A DNA stretch of 64,000 bases from Streptomyces sp. Je 1-332 (GCF_040730185.1 NZ_CP160402.1:2294001-2358000); one strand, 5' to 3'; shown: positions 51,260-61,071, counted from the first letter of the stretch. The notes: generated by a model not told the origin, from the letters alone. Translations and numbers: made by a program.

Positions 51260-51517
51260 CAGGGTGATACCAACGTCTAATGCGGCACCTATGACGTAGC
51301 TGCGCTACATCGTTGCAGAAGCTGTAGGAGGTTCTTCCGGCTCTGCGCCTGCCGACAACGTCATCCATCCAGTTCAGGCGCCTGTGGGTGCCCGAAACTC
51401 GGCTCCCGCTGCTGACCTCGGACTTGCGATCGAGACCGGGCAGGGCGAGATCCTGTGACATGGCTCTGCAACTGCTGTAATTGACCTTCCTGCAGCTCGT
51501 GTGATGGATGACGTTAC

Positions 51518-51768
51518 TTGCCGATCGAAGGCGTCCAAGAAGCGGAGATACTTGTCCTCCGCCGCCAGGTTGGCCGCCCACAATCCTCATGGGCGGACCG
51601 GGCGGTGATTGCGGCACTGGCCCGGCTGCTGCCCAAGCCTCTGCGAGGGCACCTGTTCGTCACTCCGGGCACACTGCTGCGCTGGCTACTCCGACCTGGT
51701 CAACAAACGCCGAGGCCCAGGCCGTCCGCCGACTCGGCCCCCGTTCGGGAGTTGGTACTGCGGATAGC
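51518..51768 (+). pseudogene. IS transposase (integrase-core, orfB type) remnant
   Basis: The encoded peptide EAEILVLRRQVGRPQ, SWADRAVIAALARLLPKPLR, FVTPGTLLRW, SAPVRELVLRIA matches in order the N-terminal part of transposases of the family that begins LLPxxDRDKDAEILVLRHQ. About eight residues after LRRQV and the rest of the catalytic domain are missing. It runs into an orphan toxin tip at about 51768. 51260-51517 before it holds no gene but contains GTAGC-TGC-GCTAC at 51297-51309 and is probably part of the same decayed element. Confidence 0.7.
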
Positions 51769-51858
51769 CTCTTCGAAACACTGGAGGATGGGAAGCTGAA
51801 ATACGTCCTCGTGCAGGCAAACGAGAACGCGGGCACCTACGCTGGTGCAGTGATTTAG
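51767..51858 (+). pseudogene. orphan C-terminal toxin tip (displaced toxin remnant)
   Basis: In-frame, 51767-51858 encodes SLFETLEDGKLKYVLVQANE, then NAGTYAGAVI and a stop. It looks like the final strands of a polymorphic-toxin domain (KLKYVLVQAN...TYAGA). The TAG stop overlaps the AGGAGGAG ribosome site of the Imm49-like gene, the usual layout of a toxin and its immunity gene. The 5' part of the toxin is gone and replaced by the IS remnant. Confidence 0.65.
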
Positions 51859-51871
51859 GAGGAGTGAATCG

Positions 51872-52741
51872 GTGGTCACGAGCGTATCCCGCCACGGCTT
51901 TCCCGCCGGGAAGGTCGCGGAAGACTTGCCGGGGCTCCTGTACAGCACCAACCGGGTGCTCGATCGACTTGAAGAGTCGCGAATGTCACGGTCCCGGGCC
52001 CTGGGCAGCACATTGACGGTAGCCAAGTCGTACTGTGCGAGCGACTCGGGAGGGGCGAAGTTCGAGACGTGGGAGGCCTGGGTCACGGCCATGCAGGTCG
52101 GCTCCGCCATCTTCGACTCCGCTGCGGCCGCCGAGGAGCCCGTGCCGTGCCGCATCGGGAGCGCCGGACAGGTGAAGAACCTCCCCGCGACCGGCCCGAC
52201 GCCCTATACACATGCAGGAGCCTGGGTCACCTCGGTGTATCTGGCGACGATCTGTCGTGAGAATAAGCGCCTGGAACGGCTGATGCAGGTGCCGGTGTCG
52301 TTCCTTCGCGAGTCCGACGCAGTGTTCGACGAGTACATCTACGACTGGGTGGAAGCTCTGCAGAGCTTCTGGTTCGGCAGAGCTACGGAGATGTGGGACA
52401 GCCTGGTCTCCGCGGTCAACGGAACCGATCCCGGGGTCACCCAGACACCTAACCGCGAGTTGATGCTCCAGATCCTCTATCCTCCGCTTGAGCTCTTCCA
52501 GTTGTACCAACGTCAGGACATCGAACGCTTCAATGCATCACTGGCCCAGGCTCTCACTTGGCACAAGCAGTACTGGACCAGTGACGAAGCACGTTCACTC
52601 AGCAGCGACGGTCTGGTGGCCCTCGGCCCACTGGCAGTTTCCTGCATGGCCTACGATGCCGACTTTCCGATCGAGATCGAGTCCGAGTACCTGCCCAAGG
52701 CCCTCTTGCATCGCAACTGGGTTGGCGAATTCGACACATAG
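51872..52741 (+). CDS. Imm49-like immunity protein
   Basis: A 289-residue helical protein from GTG 51872 behind AGGAGGAG. Features resembling the Imm49 family are the repeated helices with YLATICRENKRLERLMQVP and the acidic DEYIYDW, the paired IDERF-type helix QRQDIERFNASL, and the C-terminal YLPKALLHRNW. It would neutralise the toxin whose tip lies just upstream and is now an orphan. It may still protect against sibling strains carrying the intact toxin. Confidence 0.72.
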   Translation: MVTSVSRHGFPAGKVAEDLPGLLYSTNRVLDRLEESRMSRSRALGSTLTVAKSYCASDSGGAKFETWEAWVTAMQVGSAIFDSAAAAEEPVPCRIGSAGQVKNLPATGPTPYTHAGAWVTSVYLATICRENKRLERLMQVPVSFLRESDAVFDEYIYDWVEALQSFWFGRATEMWDSLVSAVNGTDPGVTQTPNRELMLQILYPPLELFQLYQRQDIERFNASLAQALTWHKQYWTSDEARSLSSDGLVALGPLAVSCMAYDADFPIEIESEYLPKALLHRNWVGEFDT

Positions 52742-52801
52742 GGCTCGCCCCACCGGCCATGCCCAACCCTTGGCCGACCAGCGAAACGGAAACGGGAAAT
52801 C

Positions 52802-53104
52802 GTGGCAGCTCAGGACTACGACAGTCAGTTGCTGGAGTCGGTATCGGTTCGGCGTCGGCGGCTGCGGGATGCCCTGTTGTTCGGGGCGCAGCGGCAGCGG
52901 CGCACAGTCGATGAGCGGTTGGGAAAGGTGTTCGCCGGGGTCGTGATCGCGGCCGTCTTGTGTGCCGGGTGTGTGGGGTGGTCGTTCATTTCGCATCGGC
53001 TGATCGGGAAGAGCCCTTACAGCTCCTCCGTGCCTTCTTCCTCACCTTCCGCCCCGGCTTCGTCGCCGGCCCCTTCTCCCTCTGCAACCCCTTCTTCTCG
53101 ATGA
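52802..53104 (+). CDS. small single-pass membrane protein of the T7SS locus
   Basis: A 100-residue protein: a basic cytoplasmic N-terminal part (VRRRRLRDALLFGAQRQRRT), one transmembrane helix (about 44-62, GVVIAAVLCAGCVGWSF) and a Ser/Pro tail outside. GTG 52802 follows GGGAAA. It is conserved in position between the immunity genes and eccD in Streptomyces-type loci as far as I recall; function unknown. Confidence 0.75.
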   Translation: MAAQDYDSQLLESVSVRRRRLRDALLFGAQRQRRTVDERLGKVFAGVVIAAVLCAGCVGWSFISHRLIGKSPYSSSVPSSSPSAPASSPAPSPSATPSSR

Positions 53105-53117
53105 TTGGTTCGAACGC

Positions 53118-54500
53118 GTGATATCTGCCGAGCCGTTGAGCCGCACGAGCAGTACGAGCCGTACGGCCTTGAGCCGGGTCACTCTGGTGGGAGAGCAGCG
53201 GCGGGTGGACCTCGTGCTCCCTTCCCAGGAGCCCATCGGCCTGCTGATTCCCGAAGTTATGCGGCTGCTCGGCGATCAGGCCGGGCCCCGGCCCATGCTG
53301 CGGCACCTCGTTACGGCGGATGGTTCGGCACTGGCGCACGACGGGACCCTGGAGTCGGCCGGTGTGCCGGACGGTGCCGTGTTGCGGCTGGTGCGTGTCG
53401 AGGATGCGCCGTCCGCGCCCGTGGTGCATGACGTCACCGATGAAGCTGCTGATGATCTGGATGTGCGGGCCTGGCGGTGGCGGCCCTCTGCTCGGCGGGT
53501 TGTGGCCGGGCTGGCGACTGTGTTCTGGGTGGTGGTGGCCGGGGTGTTGGCCGCCCGCGAGTTCGAGTTGGCGGCGGCGGGCCAGGCGTTGGCAGCTGTC
53601 GCCGTTGTGCTGGGTGTTGCCGGGGCTCTGTTGGGGTGGCGGAAGCAGGCCGGACTTGCCACCACCTTGATCGTGTCCGCCGGTGCCTCGGGGGCGCTCT
53701 GCATGTGGGCGTTGGGTGATGCGAATGCCTGGGGGAACCCGGTGCTCGTGGCGGGCTTCGCTCTCGACGCCGTACTTGTGCTGTTGCTTCTGGGGTGGTT
53801 TTCGCCGCTGGGGCGGGGGGCGTTGATCGGCGCTGTGGCCGCTCTGGGGTGTCTGGTCCTGTGGGAAGCGGCCTTCGCGCTGCAGGACGGTGCTCGGACC
53901 GGGGTCGAGCAGGCCCGGATGGGGGCGTTGCTCGCTGTCGTGTCGGTGGTGGTACTTGGGGTGTTGCCACGGGTTGCCTTGATGGCGTCGGGGTTGTCGG
54001 GGCTTGATGACCGGCGTACCGGTGGGGCTTCGGTGAGCCGTTATCAGGTGGGTACCGCGTTGAGTGCCACGCATCGCGGACTGGCTCTGGCCGCCGTCGT
54101 GTTGGCCGTCTCTGCCGCGGCGGCCGGAGTGTTGGTGTTGCGTGCCCCCTCGGTGTGGACCGTCCTGGTGGCTGCGGTCACCGCTGTGGTCCTTGCGCTG
54201 CGGGCGCGGGCCTATCCGCTCGTCGCCGAAGTCGTGGGGTTGTTCGCCGCCTCGGCCGTCGTCGTGGTGGGCTTGGTCGGGGTGTGGACGGAGCGGTCGG
54301 GTGCCGAGGGGCCGATGGCTCTGCTGGTCGTGTTGGCCCTGATTCCTCTGGTGGTGCTTGCGGTGCAGCCCGCCGAGCATGTGCGGGTGCGGCTTCGCCG
54401 TGTCGGTGACGTGCTGGAGTCGGTGGGGGTGATTTCCCTGTTGCCTCTGGTCATCGGGGTGTTCGGTGTGTACGGGCGACTGCTCGACACCTTCGCGTAG
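53118..54500 (+). CDS. eccD: type VII secretion integral membrane protein EccD
   Basis: A 460-residue protein. The N-terminal ~90 residues form the ubiquitin-like (YukD) domain (VTLVGEQRRVDLVLPSQEPI ... GVPDGAVLRLV). About 11 transmembrane helices follow from residue ~128, the EccD architecture. It forms the channel core of the ESX membrane complex. GTG 53118. Next gene starts 10 bp later. ATPase and channel genes here are eccD, minD-like, eccC, in that order. Confidence 0.93.
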   Translation: MISAEPLSRTSSTSRTALSRVTLVGEQRRVDLVLPSQEPIGLLIPEVMRLLGDQAGPRPMLRHLVTADGSALAHDGTLESAGVPDGAVLRLVRVEDAPSAPVVHDVTDEAADDLDVRAWRWRPSARRVVAGLATVFWVVVAGVLAAREFELAAAGQALAAVAVVLGVAGALLGWRKQAGLATTLIVSAGASGALCMWALGDANAWGNPVLVAGFALDAVLVLLLLGWFSPLGRGALIGAVAALGCLVLWEAAFALQDGARTGVEQARMGALLAVVSVVVLGVLPRVALMASGLSGLDDRRTGGASVSRYQVGTALSATHRGLALAAVVLAVSAAAAGVLVLRAPSVWTVLVAAVTAVVLALRARAYPLVAEVVGLFAASAVVVVGLVGVWTERSGAEGPMALLVVLALIPLVVLAVQPAEHVRVRLRRVGDVLESVGVISLLPLVIGVFGVYGRLLDTFA

Positions 54501-54509
54501 GGGTGCGGC

Positions 54510-55622
54510 ATGGCTCAGGAAAACGACTGGCAGCGGAACGTATTGAGGGATCTGGGCGCGAGCACCAGCCCGGCGGTCGAGCCGACTGTCGCTCTCCGCA
54601 GAGCGGCCAGTGCAGCACCCGCGGACCCAGGGCCGGCTCCTCAGCCGACTGCCCCGACCCGTCCCGTACGCAGCGCGGCCCGTGATCCTCGTCTCCCGAT
54701 GCCCACCCCCGAGTCCATACCCACCGTCGATCCGCGCCTGGCCCGCGCCCTGGGCAGCCCCCAGCACGGAGACTCCGCGGCACGCCGCACCGGTCGTACG
54801 CTGCGCAAGCTGACCGCATCGGCCGGTCAGGAGGTCGCCGAGCAGACACGCCTTGCCCGAGAGGTGCAGCAGCCGGTCACCACCGGGCGGGTCATCGCCG
54901 TGACCTCCATCCGCGGCGGCGTCGGCAAGTCCACCGTCTCCGCGCTCCTTGCCCGGACGTTCAATCACTACCGGCACGATCCCGTCCTCGCCCTGGAGGC
55001 CGATGCCGCGCTCGGTACCCTGCCGGTCCGCCTGGGCGCGGAGTCCGTGCGCTGGGCCTGCGCGGATCTGGCCCAGATCCTCAGCCCGGCCATGCAACTC
55101 ACCGATGTCACCGGCTACTTGGTGCCGGTCACCGACGGCGGATGGATGCTGCCCGCCAGCCAAGGGCGGGTCGGCGCCCCGCTCGACGTACCCACCTACC
55201 GCACCGTCACCCTCGCCCTGCGCCGCTACTTCGCGGTATCGGTGGTTGACTGCGAGACGCTGCCCGGCGAAGTGGCACGCACCGCGATGGACACCGCCCA
55301 CGCCCGCGTCGTCGTCGCCCCGATGACCGCCGAGGGCGTCAACGGCACCCGCCTGGTCCTTGACTGGCTGGCTCAGCTGCCGCACTCGGCGCTTGCCACC
55401 ACCGTGGTCGCGTTGTCCGCCAACTCCCCCGATACGACGCTCGACTTGAAGACGGCCGCCGCACACCTGCGCGAGACGGGAGCTGCCGTAGTGCCGCTCC
55501 CCTACGACCGTCATCTGGCCCAAGGAGGCCCCATCCACACCGGCATGCTCAGCCAGAGCTCCCGCGACGCCGCCGTCCACCTGGCCGCCGAAGCGATGCA
55601 GCGGGCGGTGCGGGTGCGATGA
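54510..55622 (+). CDS. MinD/ParA-like ATPase of the T7SS locus
   Basis: A 370-residue protein. The disordered Pro/Ala-rich N-terminal ~120 residues precede a P-loop ATPase: VIAVTSIRGGVGKSTVSALLA (deviant Walker A GGVGKST, about 133-143; the usual leading Lys is Arg), VVDCETLP as Walker B and VVVAPMTAEGVNGTRLVLDW. It resembles EspI-type MinD-like ATPases linked to ESX secretion. Its stop overlaps the eccC start by 4 bp. It may regulate or localise the secretion machine. Confidence 0.88.
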   Translation: MAQENDWQRNVLRDLGASTSPAVEPTVALRRAASAAPADPGPAPQPTAPTRPVRSAARDPRLPMPTPESIPTVDPRLARALGSPQHGDSAARRTGRTLRKLTASAGQEVAEQTRLAREVQQPVTTGRVIAVTSIRGGVGKSTVSALLARTFNHYRHDPVLALEADAALGTLPVRLGAESVRWACADLAQILSPAMQLTDVTGYLVPVTDGGWMLPASQGRVGAPLDVPTYRTVTLALRRYFAVSVVDCETLPGEVARTAMDTAHARVVVAPMTAEGVNGTRLVLDWLAQLPHSALATTVVALSANSPDTTLDLKTAAAHLRETGAAVVPLPYDRHLAQGGPIHTGMLSQSSRDAAVHLAAEAMQRAVRVR

Positions 55623-58600
55623 CCCGACACCTCATACACCGCCCGGCCCGTTCGACCCGCCCACCGGCCGCTGCCCCGGAACGCACCATCGAGCCACCCC
55701 CGAACCTGCCCGAGGGCAAGATGGGCAACGCGGCCACCGCGCTGCTTCCGATGGCCGGCGTCATGGGCTCGGTCGTGATGATGACCGTCATCCGCAACAG
55801 CCAGTTCGCCGCCATCGGCGCCATCGTCCTCGTCTTCGCCCTGCTGGGCGCGGTGGCACTGTTCCTGTCCCAGCGGGGCAAGGCCCAGCGCACCCGGCGT
55901 ACCCAGCGCGAGCGTTATCTGGAGTACGTCGAGGAGCAGCGCGATGAACTCGGCGCCGCCGAGCGGGAGTTGCGGCGACAGGCGCGCGTCCTCAACCCGC
56001 CGCCGGCGGCGTTGTACGACCTCGTACGTGACCCGGCCCGGCTGTGGGAGCGGCGCCGTCTTGACGCGGATTTCCTGCGGGTGCGGCTGGGCACCGGCGA
56101 CGTACCCGTACAGGCCCTGGCGATCGGCCAGAACCAGGGCAGCGGCGTGCTCACCCCGCCCGACCCGTTCATGCTGAACGAAGCGCGTGCGCTGCAGCAC
56201 CGGTTCACCACCGCGACCGATTTCCCGCTGGTGGCGCCACTGGACCGGGCGGGCAATGTCAGCATCATCGGCGACCGGGACGGCGTACTGCGCGTCGCCC
56301 GTGCCCTGTTGATCCAGACCGCGGTGACACACGCCCCCGACGATGTCGCCATCGCGCTCGGCGTGCCCGGTGAGCGCCTGGAGGAGTGGGAGTGGGCGAA
56401 GTGGCTGCCCCACGTCCTGGACGCCCAGCAGGACGACGGGCCGGTCGCCGCCCGGCGCATCGCGCCGAGCGTGGCGCAGCTGGCCCGGGAGTGCGCCCCG
56501 GATCTGCGGCGCCGCTCCTCCTACGCCGCGGAAGTACGCCGCGGCCTGTCCGACCGCAACGCGCTTCGGATGAACGACCGGCTCCTGGTCGTCAGCGACT
56601 GCCACGGAGACACAGCCACCGAACTCCCGCGCCCCGACACGGCCGTCGACCTCGCAGGCATGGGCGTGACCGTGCTGCATCTGCTTGAGCAGCAGGTGCA
56701 CGAACCGGATCAGGTGAGCGTGCGGATCACCGTCGACGGTGACCAGGTGAGCGTCGAAGACCTGCGTGCCCCCGACGCATTGGCCGGGCACGGCACCGCG
56801 GACGCGATGAGCATCGCGGGCGCCGAAGGCCTGGCCCGCATGCTCGCCCCCCTTAGCCTGTCGGCCGAGTCCGCCGCCGAAGGCACCCCCATCTCCGGCC
56901 CCGTCGACTTCCCCACCCTCCTCGGCATCGACGACCCGGCCGCCCTCGACCTCGACCAGCTGTGGGCACCACGCAGCGAGCGCGACTTCCTGCGTGTTCC
57001 CATCGGCCTCAACGACCGCCACGAACCAGTCCTGTTGGACCTCAAAGAGTCCTCCGAACTGGGCATGGGCCCGCACGGGTTGTGCGTCGGCGCGACCGGC
57101 TCCGGCAAGAGCGAACTCCTGCGGACCCTGGTCCTCGCGTTGGCCGCCACCCACTCCCCCGAAGACCTCGCGCTCGTGCTGGTCGACTACAAGGGCGGCG
57201 CCACCTTCGCCCCCTTCACCGGACTCCCGCACGTCGCAGGTGTCATCACCAACCTGGAGAACCAGGCCGGTCTCGTCGAACGCGTCCACACCAGCCTCGC
57301 CGGTGAGGTCAAGCGCCGCCAGCAGGTCCTCAAGGACGCCGGCAACGTCGCCGACATCGGCCACTACGCCGCTTTGCGCGCTCAGCAGCCCGAGCTGGAG
57401 GCACTGCCCCACCTGTTCGTTGTCATCGACGAGTTCGGCGAACTGCTTACCGCCAAGCCGGACTTCATCGACTTGTTCCTCTCGATTGGCCGTATCGGCC
57501 GCTCGATCGGCGTGCACCTCCTGCTCTCCAGCCAGCGCATCGAATCCGGCAAGCTCAAGGGCCTGGAAACCTACCTCTCCTACCGCCTTGGCCTGCGCAC
57601 CTTCTCCGCCGACGAGTCACGCACCGTCCTGGACACCGTGGACGCCTTCCAGCTGCCGCCGCTACCGGGCTTCGGCTACCTCAAGGTCGACACATCGACG
57701 TACGAACGCTTCAAGGCGGGCTACGTCTCCGGCGCCCACCGCGGCCCCACCCACCACGACCCGGCTGCTGAAGAGCCCCTCGCCTGGGCCTATCCCACCT
57801 TCAACACCGGCCAGGACCCCACCACCGGTGCGCCGGAAGAACCCTCTATGCGGGAGCGCGAGACCGGCCCGACCGTCCTGACCGCCATGGTCGACCAACT
57901 GTGCACCGCCGCCCCACCCGTACGCCGCATCTGGCTGCCGCCGCTGCCCGCCGCGACCTCGCTCGACGCCGCCGCCGGCCCCGTACAGGCCTCCGAGCGA
58001 GGCCTGCACCTGGCCGCCGGCGCAGGACCCATGCAGCTGCCTCTGGGCGTCCTTGACGACCCGGCCCGGCAGTGGCAAAAGCCCTGGGTCCTGGACCTGA
58101 CCGTCGCCGGCGGGCACACGGCCGTCATCGGCGGCCCGCAGTCCGGCAAGACCACCCTGCTGCGCACCCTCGCCCTCTCGCTTGCCCTGACCCACACCCC
58201 CCATCAGGCCGCCCTCTACGGCCTGGACCTGGTCGGCGGCGGACTCTCCGCACTCTCCGGTCTGCCCCACGTGGGCGGCATCGCGGGCCGCGCCGATCAC
58301 GAGCGTGCCGCCCGCACCGTCGCCGAGGTCCGCGCCCAACTCGCCCTGCGCGAAGAACTCTTCCGCGAGCACGGCATCGACTCGGTCGACCAACTGCGCC
58401 ACCTGCGCGCACGCGGCGAACTGAGCGAACTCGGCTCCACCGACATCGTGCTCCTGATCGACGGATTCGGCGCACTGCGCGACGAGTTCGCCGACCTGGA
58501 CGACACCGTCGCCGACCTCCTCAAGCGCGGCAGCGGCTACGGCATCCACATCGTCGCGGGCATGCTGCGCTGGAACGACGTACGCATCGCCACCCAGTCC

Positions 58601-59626
58601 ATGTTCGGCACCCGCGTCGAACTGCGCCTGAATGACCCCTCCGACTCCAGCGTCGACCGCAAGCTGTCCGAGACACTGACCGCCGACACTCCGGGCCGGA
58701 TCCTGACCGACGCCAAGCTCTTCGCCCACACCGCCCTGCCCCGCATCGACGGCCAACCCACCGCCGACGACCTGGGCCCCGCCCTGGAACGTGCCGCCCG
58801 CACCCTGCGCGCCAGCTGGCACGGCGAACTCGCTGCCCCCGTGCGGGTGTTGCCCACCGCCCTGCCCGCCACCAAGCTGCCCTCACTCACCGCCGAGCCC
58901 TCCCGCATCCCCCTCGGCGTCGACCAGGACGCGCTCGCCCCCGCCCTCCTGGACCTGACCGGGCAGGACCAGCATCTCCTGATCCTCGGCGACAACGAAT
59001 GCGGTAAGACCAACCTGCTCAAGCTCATCACCGGCCAGCTCATCGACCGCCACAGCGACGACGACCTGGTCTTCGGCGTCTTCGACCCCCGCCGCGGCCT
59101 GCGCGGCGTCATCCCCGAGCCCTACCGCGGCGGCTACGCCCACAACGCCAAACTCGCCACCGCCCTCGCCAACGGCATCGCGGGCGAACTGGACAAGCGC
59201 CTGCCCGAGACCGCCGACCCGGACGCGATCACCGACACCCCGGCCTTCACCGGCCCGCGCATCGTCATCCTCGTAGACGACTACGACATCCTCACCACCG
59301 CAGGCCAACAACCCCTGGCCCCCTTCCTGCCCTACATCTCATCCGCCCAGGACATCGGCCTGCATTTCATCGTCACCCGCCGCGTCGCCGGAGCCTCCCG
59401 CGCCCTGTACGACCCCTTCCTCACCACCCTTCGCGAAACAGGCACCACCGCCCTCCTCATGACCGGCGACCGCACCGAAGGCCAACTCTTCCCCGGCCTC
59501 TACGCCTCCACCCAACCCCCCGGCCGCGGCACCCTCATCCGCCGAGGCCGCCGCCACCAACTCATCCAAACCGCCCTCGCCCAACCCCGTGAGGCCGACG
59601 ACACCGCGGAGAACAAACGCCCGTGA
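55619..59626 (+). CDS. eccC: type VII secretion ATPase EccC (FtsK/SpoIIIE family, three domains)
   Basis: A 1335-residue motor. Two N-terminal transmembrane helices (about 37-80) are followed by a DUF/ATPase stalk and three FtsK-like ATPase domains. Walker A motifs: GATGSGKSE (about 491-499), GGPQSGKTT (about 839-847) and GDNECGKTN (about 1123-1131). Walker B-type stretches are HLFVVIDEFGEL, IVLLIDGFGAL and RIVILVDDYDIL. It recognises and drives WXG100 heterodimers and the large substrate through the membrane. EccCa and EccCb are fused, as usual in Streptomyces. GTG/ATG overlap both sides show tight coupling. Confidence 0.95.
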   Translation: MTRHLIHRPARSTRPPAAAPERTIEPPPNLPEGKMGNAATALLPMAGVMGSVVMMTVIRNSQFAAIGAIVLVFALLGAVALFLSQRGKAQRTRRTQRERYLEYVEEQRDELGAAERELRRQARVLNPPPAALYDLVRDPARLWERRRLDADFLRVRLGTGDVPVQALAIGQNQGSGVLTPPDPFMLNEARALQHRFTTATDFPLVAPLDRAGNVSIIGDRDGVLRVARALLIQTAVTHAPDDVAIALGVPGERLEEWEWAKWLPHVLDAQQDDGPVAARRIAPSVAQLARECAPDLRRRSSYAAEVRRGLSDRNALRMNDRLLVVSDCHGDTATELPRPDTAVDLAGMGVTVLHLLEQQVHEPDQVSVRITVDGDQVSVEDLRAPDALAGHGTADAMSIAGAEGLARMLAPLSLSAESAAEGTPISGPVDFPTLLGIDDPAALDLDQLWAPRSERDFLRVPIGLNDRHEPVLLDLKESSELGMGPHGLCVGATGSGKSELLRTLVLALAATHSPEDLALVLVDYKGGATFAPFTGLPHVAGVITNLENQAGLVERVHTSLAGEVKRRQQVLKDAGNVADIGHYAALRAQQPELEALPHLFVVIDEFGELLTAKPDFIDLFLSIGRIGRSIGVHLLLSSQRIESGKLKGLETYLSYRLGLRTFSADESRTVLDTVDAFQLPPLPGFGYLKVDTSTYERFKAGYVSGAHRGPTHHDPAAEEPLAWAYPTFNTGQDPTTGAPEEPSMRERETGPTVLTAMVDQLCTAAPPVRRIWLPPLPAATSLDAAAGPVQASERGLHLAAGAGPMQLPLGVLDDPARQWQKPWVLDLTVAGGHTAVIGGPQSGKTTLLRTLALSLALTHTPHQAALYGLDLVGGGLSALSGLPHVGGIAGRADHERAARTVAEVRAQLALREELFREHGIDSVDQLRHLRARGELSELGSTDIVLLIDGFGALRDEFADLDDTVADLLKRGSGYGIHIVAGMLRWNDVRIATQSMFGTRVELRLNDPSDSSVDRKLSETLTADTPGRILTDAKLFAHTALPRIDGQPTADDLGPALERAARTLRASWHGELAAPVRVLPTALPATKLPSLTAEPSRIPLGVDQDALAPALLDLTGQDQHLLILGDNECGKTNLLKLITGQLIDRHSDDDLVFGVFDPRRGLRGVIPEPYRGGYAHNAKLATALANGIAGELDKRLPETADPDAITDTPAFTGPRIVILVDDYDILTTAGQQPLAPFLPYISSAQDIGLHFIVTRRVAGASRALYDPFLTTLRETGTTALLMTGDRTEGQLFPGLYASTQPPGRGTLIRRGRRHQLIQTALAQPREADDTAENKRP

Positions 59627-61071
59627 CCAAGGACGTCATCGCTCTCACCGCCAAAATGCCCGACATCAACACCCTGCTCGCCGGACTCTTCGCAGGCGGC
59701 CCCGACCTGGGCGTCAACTCCCTGGCCGAGGGGGCAGTCGTCCAGCTCTGCGCCCCGAACGGCCGCCCTCTGGTCTCCGTCGAAGCACCGCTGCTCATCC
59801 AGGTCCCCGGCGAGGCACAACGCCTGCTCGGAGCCGACGCCGGCGCCCCCGGCGTGCCCTACTGGTGGACCGAAGCACGCGCCTCCACCGCCGTCGAAGA
59901 GGGCGGACGACTCGCCGGTTCCTTCGCCGGACGCCTTGCGGCCGTCCTGGGCGGCACGGTCTGGCCGCCGGACGCGGCCCACACCGACGTCGTCCCGCTC
60001 ACCCCCGAGACCGCCACCGCCACACCGGCACCCGAAGCGATACCACCGGCCGTCGACGTCCTCACGGACAAAGCCGCGGTCGTCATCCAGGACCGCCCCG
60101 TCGTCGCGATGACCAGCTGGCTCGCCGACGCCCTGCGCACCGCGTCCGCATCCGACCGCGCCCTGCAGATCGTCACCCCACCCCCCACCAGCCTCACCCT
60201 CCCCACCCGCAACGCACTACGCGGCCACCCCAACCGCTGGGTCGTCCAGGACCCCGACTGCGGCTACTACGACGGCCTGTCCGGGGTCCAACTCCACTGG
60301 CAGGAGGGCCACTTCACGCCGGTGGAGTCCGCGGAGGGAGCCGCTCGGATCGCGAAGGCATTCACACCCGAGCCGCCACCGTCCCCGCTGGGCGAACGCC
60401 AACTACTCCTCTCCCTCCACACCACCCACCCCGCCGACGAACACCTCCTGCTCGGCGGCGCCCTGGAAGCGGCGTGGCAGGCCCTCACCGGCACCCCACC
60501 GGCCGGCTGGTCCACAGCCGAACCCATCGCCCTGCCCTGGTCCCGACGTCAGCTGACCGAATTGGCCCGCACCCGCGCCCAGAAGAACATCCCCACCTGG
60601 CTGACCACCATCGGCACCCCGGACCGCCCGGCCATCGCCACCACCCGCATCACCCACACCTCGGCAGGCATCGAGGAACACATCACCCTCACCCTCGGCT
60701 ACGCCCCCGACGAAGCCCCACCCCTGGACGCCATCACCCCGCTGGCCGAGACCCTGGCCACGGACCACGGCCTGGCCTCCATGCTCACATCGCTCCGTAC
60801 CGCCCGCCGAGACCTCACCATCCCACCCCAGTTCCAGGCCCCACCCATACCCCTCTCCTTCACCCTGGGCTCAGACGCCGTGAACGCCATCGGCCTGACG
60901 CACGCCCAGCACCCACAGGGCGGCCTGCGCCCCGCCCAGCTCGGCCCCACAGCCCGGCCCGCACTCCACTACAGCCTGGGCGGCGGCACCGACCCGAACT
61001 CCTTTGCCACCTTCCAGCAGCTCGCCGGGCACCTCAAAGCCGCCTCGGGGCCGGACGGTTCACCTCGGTGA
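59623..61071 (+). CDS. DUF6177-like T7SS-associated protein
   Basis: A 482-residue soluble protein starting GTG 59623 (MTKDVIALTAKMPDINTLLA), overlapping the eccC stop by 4 bp. It is alpha/beta with MTSWLADALRTASASDRALQIVTPP and WVVQDPDCGYYDGLSG segments, matching my memory of DUF6177, found after eccC in Streptomyces. It lacks transmembrane helices, so it is not EccB or EccE. Its role, perhaps as a cytosolic adaptor for the substrates, is unknown. Confidence 0.75.
   Translation: MTKDVIALTAKMPDINTLLAGLFAGGPDLGVNSLAEGAVVQLCAPNGRPLVSVEAPLLIQVPGEAQRLLGADAGAPGVPYWWTEARASTAVEEGGRLAGSFAGRLAAVLGGTVWPPDAAHTDVVPLTPETATATPAPEAIPPAVDVLTDKAAVVIQDRPVVAMTSWLADALRTASASDRALQIVTPPPTSLTLPTRNALRGHPNRWVVQDPDCGYYDGLSGVQLHWQEGHFTPVESAEGAARIAKAFTPEPPPSPLGERQLLLSLHTTHPADEHLLLGGALEAAWQALTGTPPAGWSTAEPIALPWSRRQLTELARTRAQKNIPTWLTTIGTPDRPAIATTRITHTSAGIEEHITLTLGYAPDEAPPLDAITPLAETLATDHGLASMLTSLRTARRDLTIPPQFQAPPIPLSFTLGSDAVNAIGLTHAQHPQGGLRPAQLGPTARPALHYSLGGGTDPNSFATFQQLAGHLKAASGPDGSPR

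Noticed and set aside
52986..55580. Minus-strand open frame of 864 codons over eccD and the MinD-like gene
   Set aside because: Gly/His/Arg-rich low-complexity translation with no domain; explained by the GC-skewed third positions of the real plus-strand genes.
55511..57517. Long minus-strand open frame (668 codons) opposite eccC
   Set aside because: It is the mirror of a high-GC coding sequence: composition is Gly/Arg/Val/Glu-rich without motifs, while the plus strand has three Walker A sites and operon overlaps.
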